From assembly GCF_046054155.1 (NCBI RefSeq), contig NZ_JBEQCT010000002.1, forward strand, positions 372,001 to 436,000: 64,000 bases of DNA, in the 5' to 3' direction. Made by a program: the position numbers and the translations under genes. Position 1 is the first letter of the stretch; each line of letters opens with the position of its first letter. The DNA comes from Celerinatantimonas yamalensis. Its GTDB lineage: Bacteria > Pseudomonadota > Gammaproteobacteria > Enterobacterales > Celerinatantimonadaceae. This document shows, one piece after another, positions 24,736-33,426 of this stretch. The notes beneath the pieces were generated by a model. That model saw only the letters and a program-made list of their open reading frames with translations, was not told the origin of the DNA and made no database searches.

Positions 24736-25518
24736 ATGCTCATCGACTGGTTTACCGTCGGCGCACAGGCGCTGAACTTCATTATTCTAGTGTGGTTAAT
24801 GAAGCGCTACTTTTACCACCCAGTACTGGATGCCATCGCCGCACGCGAAAAGAAAATTGCCACCGAACTCACAGATGCCGCTACCACAAAAGCCAAAGCG
24901 CACAAACTGCAAAGCGAATTCGAGAATAAGAATAAAGCGTTTGAGCTACAAAAAGCAGCCTTATTTGAGCAGGCTACAAAAGAAGCAAAAGCAGAGGGGG
25001 AGCGTTTGCGCACCGAGGCAATTCAGGATGCAGATGAGGCGGAGGCTTCGCGTGCTCAGGCAATTTTAACCGATACCCAGCACTTACACGCCGAGATTGT
25101 CCGGAAGACCCAATTGCAAGTATTTGACATTGCCCGCCATGTACTCGATGACTTGGCCGATATCAGTCTGGAACGACGAGCCTGCGCGGTGTTCATTCAA
25201 CGCCTGATGCGCAGCGAGGACAAGGACCTTGTCCCTCTTAGCGCAGCGCTTAAGGCCTGTTCAAAAGATTCGCCAGCCCTGTTGCGTAGTGCTTTCGAGC
25301 TACCCGAGGCACAGCAAACAGCCATTCAATCGGCACTGGAAGATACCTTCGGACAAACGATCGCACTTTCGTTTCTGACCACCCCAGAACTAGTCGGTGG
25401 TATCGAACTGAGCGCACAAGGGCAGAAACTAGCCTGGAGTATTGCAGACTACTTAAAAGCTTTATCTTTAAGCCCATCAGCAGATAGCAATAAGCCGGAT
25501 AAGAAGGCAGTCATATGA
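24736..25518 (+). CDS. atpF: N-type ATPase subunit b, with delta-like C-terminus
   Basis: 260 residues: one N-terminal span (VGAQALNFIILVWLMKRYFY), a long charged Ala/Glu/Lys coiled coil (about 35-130), then a globular C-terminus ending LSFLTTPELVGGIELSAQGQKLAW. That ending resembles the end of F-type delta/OSCP subunits (P-x-L-x-G-G-x-x-L-x-x-x-G). The operon has no separate delta gene, so this extended b likely supplies both functions. It overlaps atpA by 4 bases. Confidence 0.92.
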   Translation: MLIDWFTVGAQALNFIILVWLMKRYFYHPVLDAIAAREKKIATELTDAATTKAKAHKLQSEFENKNKAFELQKAALFEQATKEAKAEGERLRTEAIQDADEAEASRAQAILTDTQHLHAEIVRKTQLQVFDIARHVLDDLADISLERRACAVFIQRLMRSEDKDLVPLSAALKACSKDSPALLRSAFELPEAQQTAIQSALEDTFGQTIALSFLTTPELVGGIELSAQGQKLAWSIADYLKALSLSPSADSNKPDKKAVI

Positions 25519-27131
25519 GCTCAGAAACCCCCCGTATCGTTAGCCTACAAAGCGTTTATGCGGGAGCTTTTGCTGATATCCACCAGCGGTTGCAAACGTT
25601 CAAACCGCAATTGATGCCACAAGAAATAGGCGCCATTGCCAGTGTCTCCACTGGCATCGCCCGAGTCCACGGACTGCAAGGCGTTAACTCAGAAGAACGG
25701 CTGATATTTCCCGGTGGCCTGTCTGGCATTGCGTTCAACCTTAACGAGGACAGTATCGACGTCGTCCTGCTCGGTAACTATGTACACTTACACGCAGGCG
25801 ATGAGGTGCAACGCACAGGCCAAGTGATGAGCGTGGCCGTTGGCGACGCATTGCTCGGACGCATGATCGACCCGCTAGGGCGAGAACTGGATGGACTCGG
25901 ACCCATAGCAACGCAGCAACGCCTTCCTATCGAGCGGCCAGTCACCGCCATTATGGACCGCGCCCCAGTGACCGAGCCACTGCAAACGGGTCTAAAGGTT
26001 ATCGATGCACTCATCCCCATCGGGCTTGGTCAGCGTGAGTTGATCCTCGGCGATCGTCAGACTGGCAAGACAGCCATCGCCATTGACGCCATTTTCAATC
26101 AACGCGGCAAAGATGTGCTCTGTGTTTACTGCGCGATTGGTCAACGAGCATCAGCAGTGGCAAAAACGGTGGCGAACTTGCGCGAAAAGGACGCGATGGC
26201 TTACACCATTGTTGTGGTCGCTGAAGGCAACGATGCACCTGGTCTGGCCTATATTGCGCCCTACGCGGCGACCAGTATTGCCGAATACTTTATGGAAAAG
26301 GGCCGAAACGTACTCATTGTTTACGACGATCTTACCCATCATGCCCGCGCTTACCGCGAGTTGTCATTGCTACTGCGTCGCCCACCGGGTCGAGAAGCCT
26401 TTCCTGGTGATATATTCTACATCCATTCACGGATGCTAGAGCGCGCCACACACCTCAATGACGCGCGCGGTGGCGGATCGATGACCGCACTACCCATCAT
26501 CGAAACCGAGGCACAAAATATCTCAGCCTACATCCCGACCAATCTCATCTCCATTACCGACGGGCAGATCGTGTTATCACCATCATTGTTCGAATTAGGT
26601 GTACTCCCAGCCATTGATGTTGGTCAATCTGTCTCCCGAGTTGGCGGCAAAGCGCAGCGGGCAGCTTACCGAGCAGTGGCGGGCGATCTGAAACTGGCTT
26701 ATGCGCAATTTGAAGAGCTAGAAACCTTCGCCCGATTCGGTGCGCGACTGGATGAAGAAACCCGTCAATCCATCAACCATGGCAAACGTATTCGCGCCTG
26801 TCTGGGACAGGCAGAATTTTCGCCAGTACCGGTAGTCGCACAGATCGCTATTTTATTGGCACTCAATGCAAATCTGTTTGATCCCGTCGCCCTTCACCAA
26901 ATGGCGGCGGCGCAGCACGCGGTGACCCAAGCCACCAGCAACCTACCCGATGATCTTGTCAAACGCATTTGTACCAATGACACGTTAGCCGATGCTGATC
27001 GCCAGCAGCTTAGTGACCTCGCTCAAAAAGCAATTACATCGTTCTTGTCTGAGGCAGAAACAACCTCGCAGGTAGATGATTCAGCCCAACCAGCAACCGA
27101 GACTGTCACTGAAACCAAGGAAAAATCATGA
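25515..27131 (+). CDS. atpA: N-type ATPase subunit alpha
   Basis: Non-catalytic nucleotide-binding subunit of 538 residues. The P-loop GDRQTGKTAIAIDA is at about residue 178, and the CVYCAIGQRASAVAKTV and ALPIIETEAQNISAYIPTNLISITDGQ segments are standard for alpha. The C-terminal 30 residues (SEAETTSQVDDSAQPATETVTETKEKS) are an acidic, Thr/Ser-rich extension not typical of housekeeping alpha. The N-terminus is short but shows SVSTGIARVHGL. Confidence 0.95.
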   Translation: MSSETPRIVSLQSVYAGAFADIHQRLQTFKPQLMPQEIGAIASVSTGIARVHGLQGVNSEERLIFPGGLSGIAFNLNEDSIDVVLLGNYVHLHAGDEVQRTGQVMSVAVGDALLGRMIDPLGRELDGLGPIATQQRLPIERPVTAIMDRAPVTEPLQTGLKVIDALIPIGLGQRELILGDRQTGKTAIAIDAIFNQRGKDVLCVYCAIGQRASAVAKTVANLREKDAMAYTIVVVAEGNDAPGLAYIAPYAATSIAEYFMEKGRNVLIVYDDLTHHARAYRELSLLLRRPPGREAFPGDIFYIHSRMLERATHLNDARGGGSMTALPIIETEAQNISAYIPTNLISITDGQIVLSPSLFELGVLPAIDVGQSVSRVGGKAQRAAYRAVAGDLKLAYAQFEELETFARFGARLDEETRQSINHGKRIRACLGQAEFSPVPVVAQIAILLALNANLFDPVALHQMAAAQHAVTQATSNLPDDLVKRICTNDTLADADRQQLSDLAQKAITSFLSEAETTSQVDDSAQPATETVTETKEKS

Positions 27132-27171
27132 CCATTCAGATTCACTTTCATCATCATGTCAGCAAGCCCTG

Positions 27172-28074
27172 ATGGCCACCACCCTAACAGCACTGCGACG
27201 CCAGATAGATAGCGCCGGAGACCTTAAATCCGTGGTTCGTACCATGAAGGCCTCTGCAGCATCCGCTATTGGACAGTATGAACGCTCAGTAGCCGCTCTT
27301 GCCGACTATTCACATACCGTCGAACAGGGCCTTGGCGTGTGTCTAAGATCAGCCGAACGGATGAGTTCACCGACTACGCGCTTGTCATCTCGCCCCGATA
27401 ATATACTTTTGCGCGCGGTGGTCTTTGGCTCGGATCAAGGGCTCGTGGGTCGCTTCAACGAAGTAGTAGTGGAACATTCCGTCACAGCACTGACGCAGAC
27501 GACATCCAAGGTTTGGACGGTTGGTGAGCGAGCCCATGCCCGACTAATCGATGCCGGTATTCAACCTGAAGGCCGATTTGAGGTTCCCGGATCAGTCGAG
27601 CTTATCACCCGATTGGTCGGAGAAATTCTAACCAAAATTCAAACGCCTGACGCAAATGCCAAGAATGAAACTCAGCCCACCGCATTGATTCTTTTCTATA
27701 ATCGGCCAACTGCAGTGGGTTACGCCCCCGTGAGCCAGCAACTACTGCCGCTTGATGCAAACTGGCAGCACGAGCTTGCTAGCCGGCCGTGGCCCGGTGC
27801 GCAGCGCCCCGAAGTATTGGACACCAGCGTGCAAACTTTGCGAGCCTTTATTCGTGAGCATCTGTTCGTCTCGCTATTTCGTGCCTGCGCTGAGTCGTTG
27901 GCCAGCGAAAATGCCAGCCGTCTAGCCGCGATGCAGCGCGCCGATCGTAACATCGGTGAATTATTAGCCGCGCTGCACGCTCACTTTCATCGGCTACGCC
28001 AAACAGGGATCGACGAAGAACTTTTTGATGTAGTCTCAGGTTTTGACGCATTATCGTCAAGTGACACCACCTGA
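27172..28074 (+). CDS. atpG: N-type ATPase subunit gamma
   Basis: Central-stalk subunit of 300 residues. I start at the ATG giving MATTLTALRRQIDSAGDLKSVVRTMKASAASAIGQYE, the conserved N-terminal helix. The frame is open further upstream, but that part (QPNQQPRLSLKPRK) is out-of-frame atpA sequence. VVFGSDQGLVGRFNEVV matches the central Rossmann-like domain, and ENASRLAAMQRADRNIGELL the C-terminal helix. It is last in the operon and slightly diverged from housekeeping gamma. Confidence 0.9.
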   Translation: MATTLTALRRQIDSAGDLKSVVRTMKASAASAIGQYERSVAALADYSHTVEQGLGVCLRSAERMSSPTTRLSSRPDNILLRAVVFGSDQGLVGRFNEVVVEHSVTALTQTTSKVWTVGERAHARLIDAGIQPEGRFEVPGSVELITRLVGEILTKIQTPDANAKNETQPTALILFYNRPTAVGYAPVSQQLLPLDANWQHELASRPWPGAQRPEVLDTSVQTLRAFIREHLFVSLFRACAESLASENASRLAAMQRADRNIGELLAALHAHFHRLRQTGIDEELFDVVSGFDALSSSDTT

Positions 28075-28324
28075 GCTTTTGCTTTTCTCAGTTTCTTTCG
28101 CGACCCAAGCACCACCGACCGCCAACCACTGAGGCGAATCAGGAACAAGACCGTGACTTTGGTAAAAAACAAGCTCGAGAGGTATTCTCAAGGCGGGATC
28201 ACTGGCAAACAGACCAAGAGTGCGACTCAATGATGGTGACTTAAGTTTTAAGCGATTGGCAACATCCGCTATAATTGTCGGCGCTCCCCACTTCGATGCA
28301 CTCAAGCGCCATAGGTCGGCATAG

Positions 28325-29044
28325 CTAGATGTGTAACGGTTCGGTCAGTAGACGATCCGTTTCTTTTTTTACAACCGCGTAGCATTCACAGCAAAGTTTC
28401 TCAAGTGCTGGCCGATCAAGCACGGTGATATGTCCACGGCAATACTCAATCACACCTTTACGTTGCAATCTGCCTGCGGCCTCGGTAACGCCCTCGCGAC
28501 GAACGCCAAGCATATTGGCGATCAATTCTTGAGTCATAATCAACTGATTACCGTTCAAGCGATCTAGCGATAATAGTAGCCAACGGCATAGTTGCTGATC
28601 AATCGAGTGGTGACGGTTACAAACCGCGGTTTGCGCCATTTGCGTGAGCAGTGCTTGAGTAAAGCGCAGCATCAACACCATCAACTCACCATGGCGATTA
28701 AATTCCTCTTTGAATAAACGCCCTTGGAAGCGATAAGCATATCCAGCACTTTGAACAATAGCTCGGCTCGGGGTGCTCTCTCCCCCCATGAATAGGGCTG
28801 TCCCCACCATTCCCTCATTACCGACTACCGATATCTCTGCAGAGGCACCACTTTCCATCACATACAGCATCGAAACAATTGAGTCGGTAGGGAAAAACAC
28901 ATAGTGCATAATATCGCCTGACTCATGAATTACCTTGCCCAGCGGCATAGGCACGAGTTCGAGCTGGGGAAAAATTCGTTCTTGGACTTCGTCAGATAGT
29001 CTAGCTAATAAGTGGTTCTGTTGCGGCGATGATAGTTCAAGCAT
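28325..29044 (-). CDS. Crp/Fnr-family transcriptional regulator
   Basis: A 239-residue regulator with an N-terminal cyclic-nucleotide-binding-like beta-roll (GKVIHESGDIMHYVFFPTDSIVSMLYVMESGASAEISVVGNEGMVG) and a C-terminal winged helix (MTQELIANMLGVRREGVTEAAGRLQRKGVIEY). It lacks the cysteines of an Fnr iron-sulfur cluster and the CRP cAMP-binding arginine motif, so its ligand is unknown. The start at 29044 has AAGGA 8 bases upstream; an ATG at 29068 is upstream of that site. It is convergent with the N-ATPase operon. This subgroup is common in betaproteobacteria, in keeping with acquisition along with the ATPase. Confidence 0.87.
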   Translation of the reverse strand: MLELSSPQQNHLLARLSDEVQERIFPQLELVPMPLGKVIHESGDIMHYVFFPTDSIVSMLYVMESGASAEISVVGNEGMVGTALFMGGESTPSRAIVQSAGYAYRFQGRLFKEEFNRHGELMVLMLRFTQALLTQMAQTAVCNRHHSIDQQLCRWLLLSLDRLNGNQLIMTQELIANMLGVRREGVTEAAGRLQRKGVIEYCRGHITVLDRPALEKLCCECYAVVKKETDRLLTEPLHI

Positions 29045-29919
29045 GCATTGTTCCTTTTTCAGGATCACTTCATTCCAATTACCATAGCCTTTTGGAAGGT
29101 GTGAATAAGCCTAAATTATAAGAGCATAGTCACATTTCAATACTCTTGTGAAATCTGACATGATGTAAAGACCAGTTGCTGAACTTTGCCGATGCTGAAG
29201 TCGCAAGCATCGCGCCATTCGAACAGGAACCTGTCGTAGCCATGCAGCACAAAACCTAGATTGATAGCATCAAGTATTATACCCGCTTGATCGGCAAAAT
29301 TGTCAATATTGTGCATTGTTCGATGAATATTAATATTAATATTGTAATGGATCCTATTTACTACGCCGCTTGATCACGCATGTTAAATTTTTAGCAGAAC
29401 GATTTTTGACTCATACAATGCGGCCCGACAACACATATCCTTTGTTTGGGTATTGACAAAGTTATCTATCTAAAAGCGATAAATGGGGCATTTACAGTTC
29501 GAACCTGTATAGAATAGAAAACATCTAGCAACACATCTTATCCAATGAAGAGGTTATAGTTCATAGGATCGTTTATTGAAGGCGGCAAATGCGCCGCGTT
29601 CGCTATACTGATCACCGATTGACGAGGAGTGATGTCCCTCAAAAATCATTCGACCTTTGCTTGAGTCGCTCTAATCAGGTTTTGAGGGCCAATTTAATCT
29701 GTTCAATCTATCGTCATAATATGTATGAATGAGATATCGCTCAAAATTAAATGTAGCCAAATCTGAAAAAGTATTTTTGCCAAATAGCGGCATAATAAAC
29801 GAGAGCTATAGACAAGCCGCTTGAACGTTTACATGCCTCATCGTCTAAACACATGGGCATTAACGGCAATATACGAAGACGCTCTTAATCTGCCAATTTG
29901 TCAGCGAATCGGACATAGT
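29045..29919. other. gene-free region
   Basis: About 870 bases with no open frame of coding character on either strand. The only feature I note is a tandem AATATT run near 29326-29343. Base composition is mixed, so this may be the scar of the right end of the acquired block. Confidence 0.5.
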
Positions 29920-29954
29920 AAAAAACCAAGTCTATCGGTCTTGATAGACTTGGT
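29920..29954 (-). terminator. terminator of the ascorbate-type PTS operon
   Basis: On the minus strand ACCAAGTCTATC, a 6-base loop and GATAGACTTGGT form a perfect 12-bp stem followed by TTTTTTA. It lies 22 bases after the IIC stop codon. Confidence 0.93.
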
Positions 29955-29975
29955 CTGTGCTTATTTTGATTGAGT

Positions 29976-31253
29976 CTAGTGGAATAGCTGAACAATATGT
30001 CCCAATAGAATACCAACGACCCCAAAGTCAGAATCACTAAAGGTGGTATTAGAGTAGCCCAAGCTACCGAGTACGGGTAACAAGAACACTGGCAAGAAAG
30101 TAATTAATAGCCCTTCGCAAAAAGAGCCAATGACCGCGCCGCGTCGTCCTCCCATTGCATTACCAAATACCCCCGCTGTTGCACCAATAAAGAAGTGAGG
30201 GACAACTCCAGGGATAATCACGGTGATGTGGGTAAGATAACAGATGAACATGCCGACCAAACCGGCACTAAAACTACTAAGAAACCCGATCAAAACAGCA
30301 TTCGGCGCATAAGGAAAAACAATCGGACAATCTAATGCAGGTTTTGAATTCGGCACCAGTTTATCTGAGATCCCTTTAAACGCAGGGACGATTTCAGAAA
30401 TCAACATTCTTACGCCTTGGAGAATAATATAGACCCCAGCCGCAAACGTAATCGATTGAATCAGTGCAAACACAACCCAGTATTGCCCGTGGCTAACACC
30501 AGTGACAAAATCTTTTCCAGCAAAAGCGCTAGACACCAAAAAGATCACGGCCATAGTGCATGAAATAGCAACGGGAGTATCTCTTAAAAACATCAACGAC
30601 TTGGGCACGACAATATCTTCTGTCGATTTAGATTTATTACCCACTCGTTTAGCAATAAATCCAGATAGAACATATGAAAAAGTCGAAAAATGACCCAAAG
30701 CAATATCATCTGACCCCGTTATCTCCCGCATGTATGGCTGAGCCAGAGCGGGCATCAGAACCATAATCATCCCCAGCACAAGCGATCCCAGGCCGATAAG
30801 CGCAATCCCACTCATCCCTGCAGCGGTTAAAATAGCCGCAATCATAACGGCCATGTACAAAATATGATGGCCTGTTAAGAAGATATATTTCCAGGGGGTT
30901 AATCGAGCGATTACAATATTGACAATCATCCCGAAAAACATAATCAGTGCCATTTCTTTGCCGAATGATTTTTGTGCAATCGCAACAATTGCTTCATTGG
31001 TCGGAACAACACCGTGGATCCCAAAGGCAAACTGGAAAATAGTTGAGAAATCCCCCAGCGAGGCAATGACAACACCAGCCCCGGCACCGATGATCAAAAA
31101 TCCCATCGTAGTTTTAATTGAGCCTTTGATACATTCATCGATTGATTTCCTTTGCACCAACAAACCAATCAGTGCAATCAACCCCACTAAAACAGCTGGG
31201 ACAGATAGGACATCATATATTATAAAGTGAAAAAAAGTACCCATGACTATCAC
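29976..31253 (-). CDS. PTS ascorbate-type IIC permease (UlaA/SgaT family)
   Basis: A 425-residue polytopic membrane protein of the ascorbate-galactitol PTS superfamily. Recognisable segments are GTFFHFIIYDVLSVPAVLVGLIALIGLL, KTTMGFLIIGAGAGVVIASLG and NAMGGRRGAVIGSFCEGLLITFLPVFLLP. The last one is the conserved UlaA motif. It carries about ten spans and no fused IIA/IIB. It is the last gene of a IIA-IIB-IIC operon, 3 bases after IIB. No UlaD/E/F-like enzymes accompany it, so the sugar is not determined; ascorbate is only one candidate. Confidence 0.9.
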   Translation of the reverse strand: MIVMGTFFHFIIYDVLSVPAVLVGLIALIGLLVQRKSIDECIKGSIKTTMGFLIIGAGAGVVIASLGDFSTIFQFAFGIHGVVPTNEAIVAIAQKSFGKEMALIMFFGMIVNIVIARLTPWKYIFLTGHHILYMAVMIAAILTAAGMSGIALIGLGSLVLGMIMVLMPALAQPYMREITGSDDIALGHFSTFSYVLSGFIAKRVGNKSKSTEDIVVPKSLMFLRDTPVAISCTMAVIFLVSSAFAGKDFVTGVSHGQYWVVFALIQSITFAAGVYIILQGVRMLISEIVPAFKGISDKLVPNSKPALDCPIVFPYAPNAVLIGFLSSFSAGLVGMFICYLTHITVIIPGVVPHFFIGATAGVFGNAMGGRRGAVIGSFCEGLLITFLPVFLLPVLGSLGYSNTTFSDSDFGVVGILLGHIVQLFH

Positions 31254-31256
31254 CTC

Positions 31257-31535
31257 CTATGATTCGAGCTGTTTAATCGCCGCTAAAATTTTCTCTTTCA
31301 TTGCGACTTGATCAACTACATTATTTAACGATACGACCATGCCAGATTTAACCGAAAACTGAGTAGTGATATCTCGCGTACCAATAAAAATATCAGAGTG
31401 TGTTCCTTGCACAGAGGATAAGTCGACATGATCAATTTCATATTCTATTTTTTCTGCATCTAATATTTTTTTGATCATGATTTCCATCATTAAGCTACTA
31501 CCTAATCCATTACCACAAACGACTGTAATTTTCAT
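31257..31535 (-). CDS. PTS ascorbate-type IIB component
   Basis: A 92-residue cytoplasmic IIB. The phosphocysteine loop VVCGNGLGSSLMMEIMI puts the active cysteine at residue 6, as in UlaB/GatB-type IIB. It takes the phosphate from IIA and passes it to the sugar during transport by the IIC encoded next. 13 bases separate it from the IIA gene. Confidence 0.92.
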   Translation of the reverse strand: MKITVVCGNGLGSSLMMEIMIKKILDAEKIEYEIDHVDLSSVQGTHSDIFIGTRDITTQFSVKSGMVVSLNNVVDQVAMKEKILAAIKQLES

Positions 31536-31548
31536 AATTCTCTCTCTT

Positions 31549-31992
31549 TCAATATTTATCTAGAATTGAATAAACTTCAGTTATGTTTTTACTTTTTATT
31601 AACGATGCAATATCGTCTTCATTTATAAATAGTTCTGAAACATTTGCGATAATATCAACATGTGAGTTTTTATCAGTTGCAGCTAATGTGACGATAATTT
31701 TGACAGGATCATTTTCATCAGCACCAAAACTGACGCCATCTCGAATCACGGTTAAACCCAAAGATAGCTGATTGACACCATCTTCCGGGCGAGCGTGAAG
31801 TAATGCGATGCCTGGTCCTAATACATAGTAGGGGCCAATTTGCTCATGCATGTTAAAGATGGCCTCTTTGTAAGATGGACGAATACACCCGTCGTCTAAA
31901 AGTGGTTGAAGAGATATATCAATCGCCTCTTTCCAATCACAGACAGAGTCGACTAAAATGATCCTCGATTTAGGTAATAACTTTGTCAGCAT
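31549..31992 (-). CDS. PTS mannitol/fructose-type IIA component (UlaC-like)
   Basis: 147 residues of the PtsN/mannitol IIA fold. The phosphohistidine sits in GPGIALLHARPEDGV (about residue 66) and FGADENDPVKIIVTLAATDKNSH is the usual following strand. It is the first gene of the operon, divergent from a LacI-type regulator across a 170-base region holding two candidate operators. Confidence 0.92.
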   Translation of the reverse strand: MLTKLLPKSRIILVDSVCDWKEAIDISLQPLLDDGCIRPSYKEAIFNMHEQIGPYYVLGPGIALLHARPEDGVNQLSLGLTVIRDGVSFGADENDPVKIIVTLAATDKNSHVDIIANVSELFINEDDIASLIKSKNITEVYSILDKY

Positions 31993-32080
31993 AGCAAGTC
32001 CTTTTGGTCATCTATTTTTTACATTACACACAGAAATTTACCCATATATATGTGATATAGATCGACAAAATAAAAACACC

Positions 32081-32098
32081 GATGTTATTTATAACATC
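32081..32098. promoter_or_regulatory. palindrome in the PTS/LacI divergent region
   Basis: GATGTTATTTATAACATC has 8-base arms around TT. It lies between the divergent IIA and LacI-family genes and is the best candidate operator for that regulator. It lacks the central CG usual for LacI-family sites. Confidence 0.4.
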
Positions 32099-32118
32099 AG
32101 ATAGCAGTTTTATATCAA

Positions 32119-32140
32119 AAATGTGATATATATATCATTG
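32119..32140. promoter_or_regulatory. candidate CRP-type site before the LacI-family gene
   Basis: The left half AAATGTGATAT nearly matches the CRP half-site (AAATGTGATCT); the right half (ATATATCATTG) matches about 7 of 11 positions. It overlaps the perfect 14-bp palindrome TGATATATATATCA. A second half-site, ATATGTGATAT, lies at 32049-32059. CRP control of a PTS operon would be ordinary, but this is a visual match only. Confidence 0.35.
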
Positions 32141-32165
32141 TGATAGAAGTTGATTTGGAGTGTGC

Positions 32166-33224
32166 ATGGAAGAGAACAGCAAGAAAAAAATAAACCGCAA
32201 AAAACAAGTAACATTAGCGGATATCGCCAAAGTAGTTGGCGTGGGGAATATGACCGTTTCTCGGGCACTTCGAACGCCAGAGAAAGTCTCTGATGCGGTT
32301 CGACAAAAGGTCGAAAAAGTTGCCTTAGAAATGGGATATCTAACCCCGATACAAGCTAAACTCACGCAAAATACTGGGCTAATCCTTGTTCATTCCTCTG
32401 ATTATCTAGCCTATTTTGAACTATTCTCAGCACTGCAAGATATGTTACATAAAGCCAATATTAACTTTTTAATAGATTCGTCTATCCGTAACAGTGATGA
32501 TGAAACCAATAAGTTAAAACTATTAACTTATATTAAACCATCTTTTGTTATTTTATCCGCAACACCGCATAGCGGAGAAACAACTTATTTACTCAGTGAT
32601 CTTAATATACCTGTTATTGAAATATTATCAGAGATACCCACACCGATAGATATTAATATTGGCATATCACAACAAAAATCGATGCACGATCTCACCACTA
32701 AACATATTGATCATGGTTATTCTGATATTTGTTTTGTTTGTGACAATTCAGATATTTGGAAAATAAAACAACAAATCATTGGTTGGCAACGGGCGATGAT
32801 TTCAAGAGGGCTCAATCCAGAAAAGACCTTAAATATTCCTCAATCTTTTCACTTTTCAAAATCATCAAGTGTAGTGCCAGATATATTATTTCAATGGCCA
32901 ACAACTCAATTGATATTATGCAGTAGCACTCAGATCGCTAATGCGATTATTTGTGAATGTCTTCGTCGAAAAATTAAAATTCCGGAAGTATTATCGATAG
33001 CCAGTATAGGGAGCCTTGATGTCGCTCAAAGCCTCTATCCAAGTCTTAGCAACGTAGATATTCCATTTGCTGAATTGGCCAAAGATATCTATAACGTCAT
33101 TAAGCAGTGTTTAAATGGCGCCCCAATTGAGCATAAAAAAATGATCCGTGAAGCACATATTCAACTTCGAGAAAGCTCATCTAGAAGAAAACCAAAACCT
33201 TATACAAAAAATGACTGGTTTTAG
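32166..33224 (+). CDS. LacI-family transcriptional regulator
   Basis: A 352-residue repressor. A basic N-terminal extension (ENSKKKINRKKQ) precedes the helix-turn-helix VTLADIAKVVGVGNMTVSRALRTPEKVS and the hinge helix EKVALEMGY. The periplasmic-binding-protein-like effector domain follows. I take the ATG at 32166, 5 bases after GGAG, instead of the upstream GTG. Orientation and spacing indicate control of the divergent PTS genes, with the transported sugar or its phosphate as the probable inducer. Confidence 0.9.
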   Translation: MEENSKKKINRKKQVTLADIAKVVGVGNMTVSRALRTPEKVSDAVRQKVEKVALEMGYLTPIQAKLTQNTGLILVHSSDYLAYFELFSALQDMLHKANINFLIDSSIRNSDDETNKLKLLTYIKPSFVILSATPHSGETTYLLSDLNIPVIEILSEIPTPIDINIGISQQKSMHDLTTKHIDHGYSDICFVCDNSDIWKIKQQIIGWQRAMISRGLNPEKTLNIPQSFHFSKSSSVVPDILFQWPTTQLILCSSTQIANAIICECLRRKIKIPEVLSIASIGSLDVAQSLYPSLSNVDIPFAELAKDIYNVIKQCLNGAPIEHKKMIREAHIQLRESSSRRKPKPYTKNDWF

Positions 33225-33426
33225 TTCTGTGCGAATTCAAGCTACATGAGAAAAACATAAGTCAATGGCGAAGCTGAGACAACATAGGCATGAATAGCGC
33301 TATGCTGTCTGTTTGGGATTAAATCACTATTTAAATAGGTAAAACAGAATAATGATCTAAACATACCACTTGCTGATCGATGAAAGAGGCCTTTCCCCCA
33401 ACTGGAGTCGATGTTTGCATAACCCT

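Noticed and set aside
28057..28305. 82-residue minus-strand ORF overlapping the end of atpG
   Set aside because: TTG start without a clear ribosome site, overlap with atpG, no family features; I judge it more likely chance.
29976..31992. Calling the PTS genes ulaABC outright
   Set aside because: Family membership is clear, but without ulaDEF or ulaG the ascorbate substrate is not supported.
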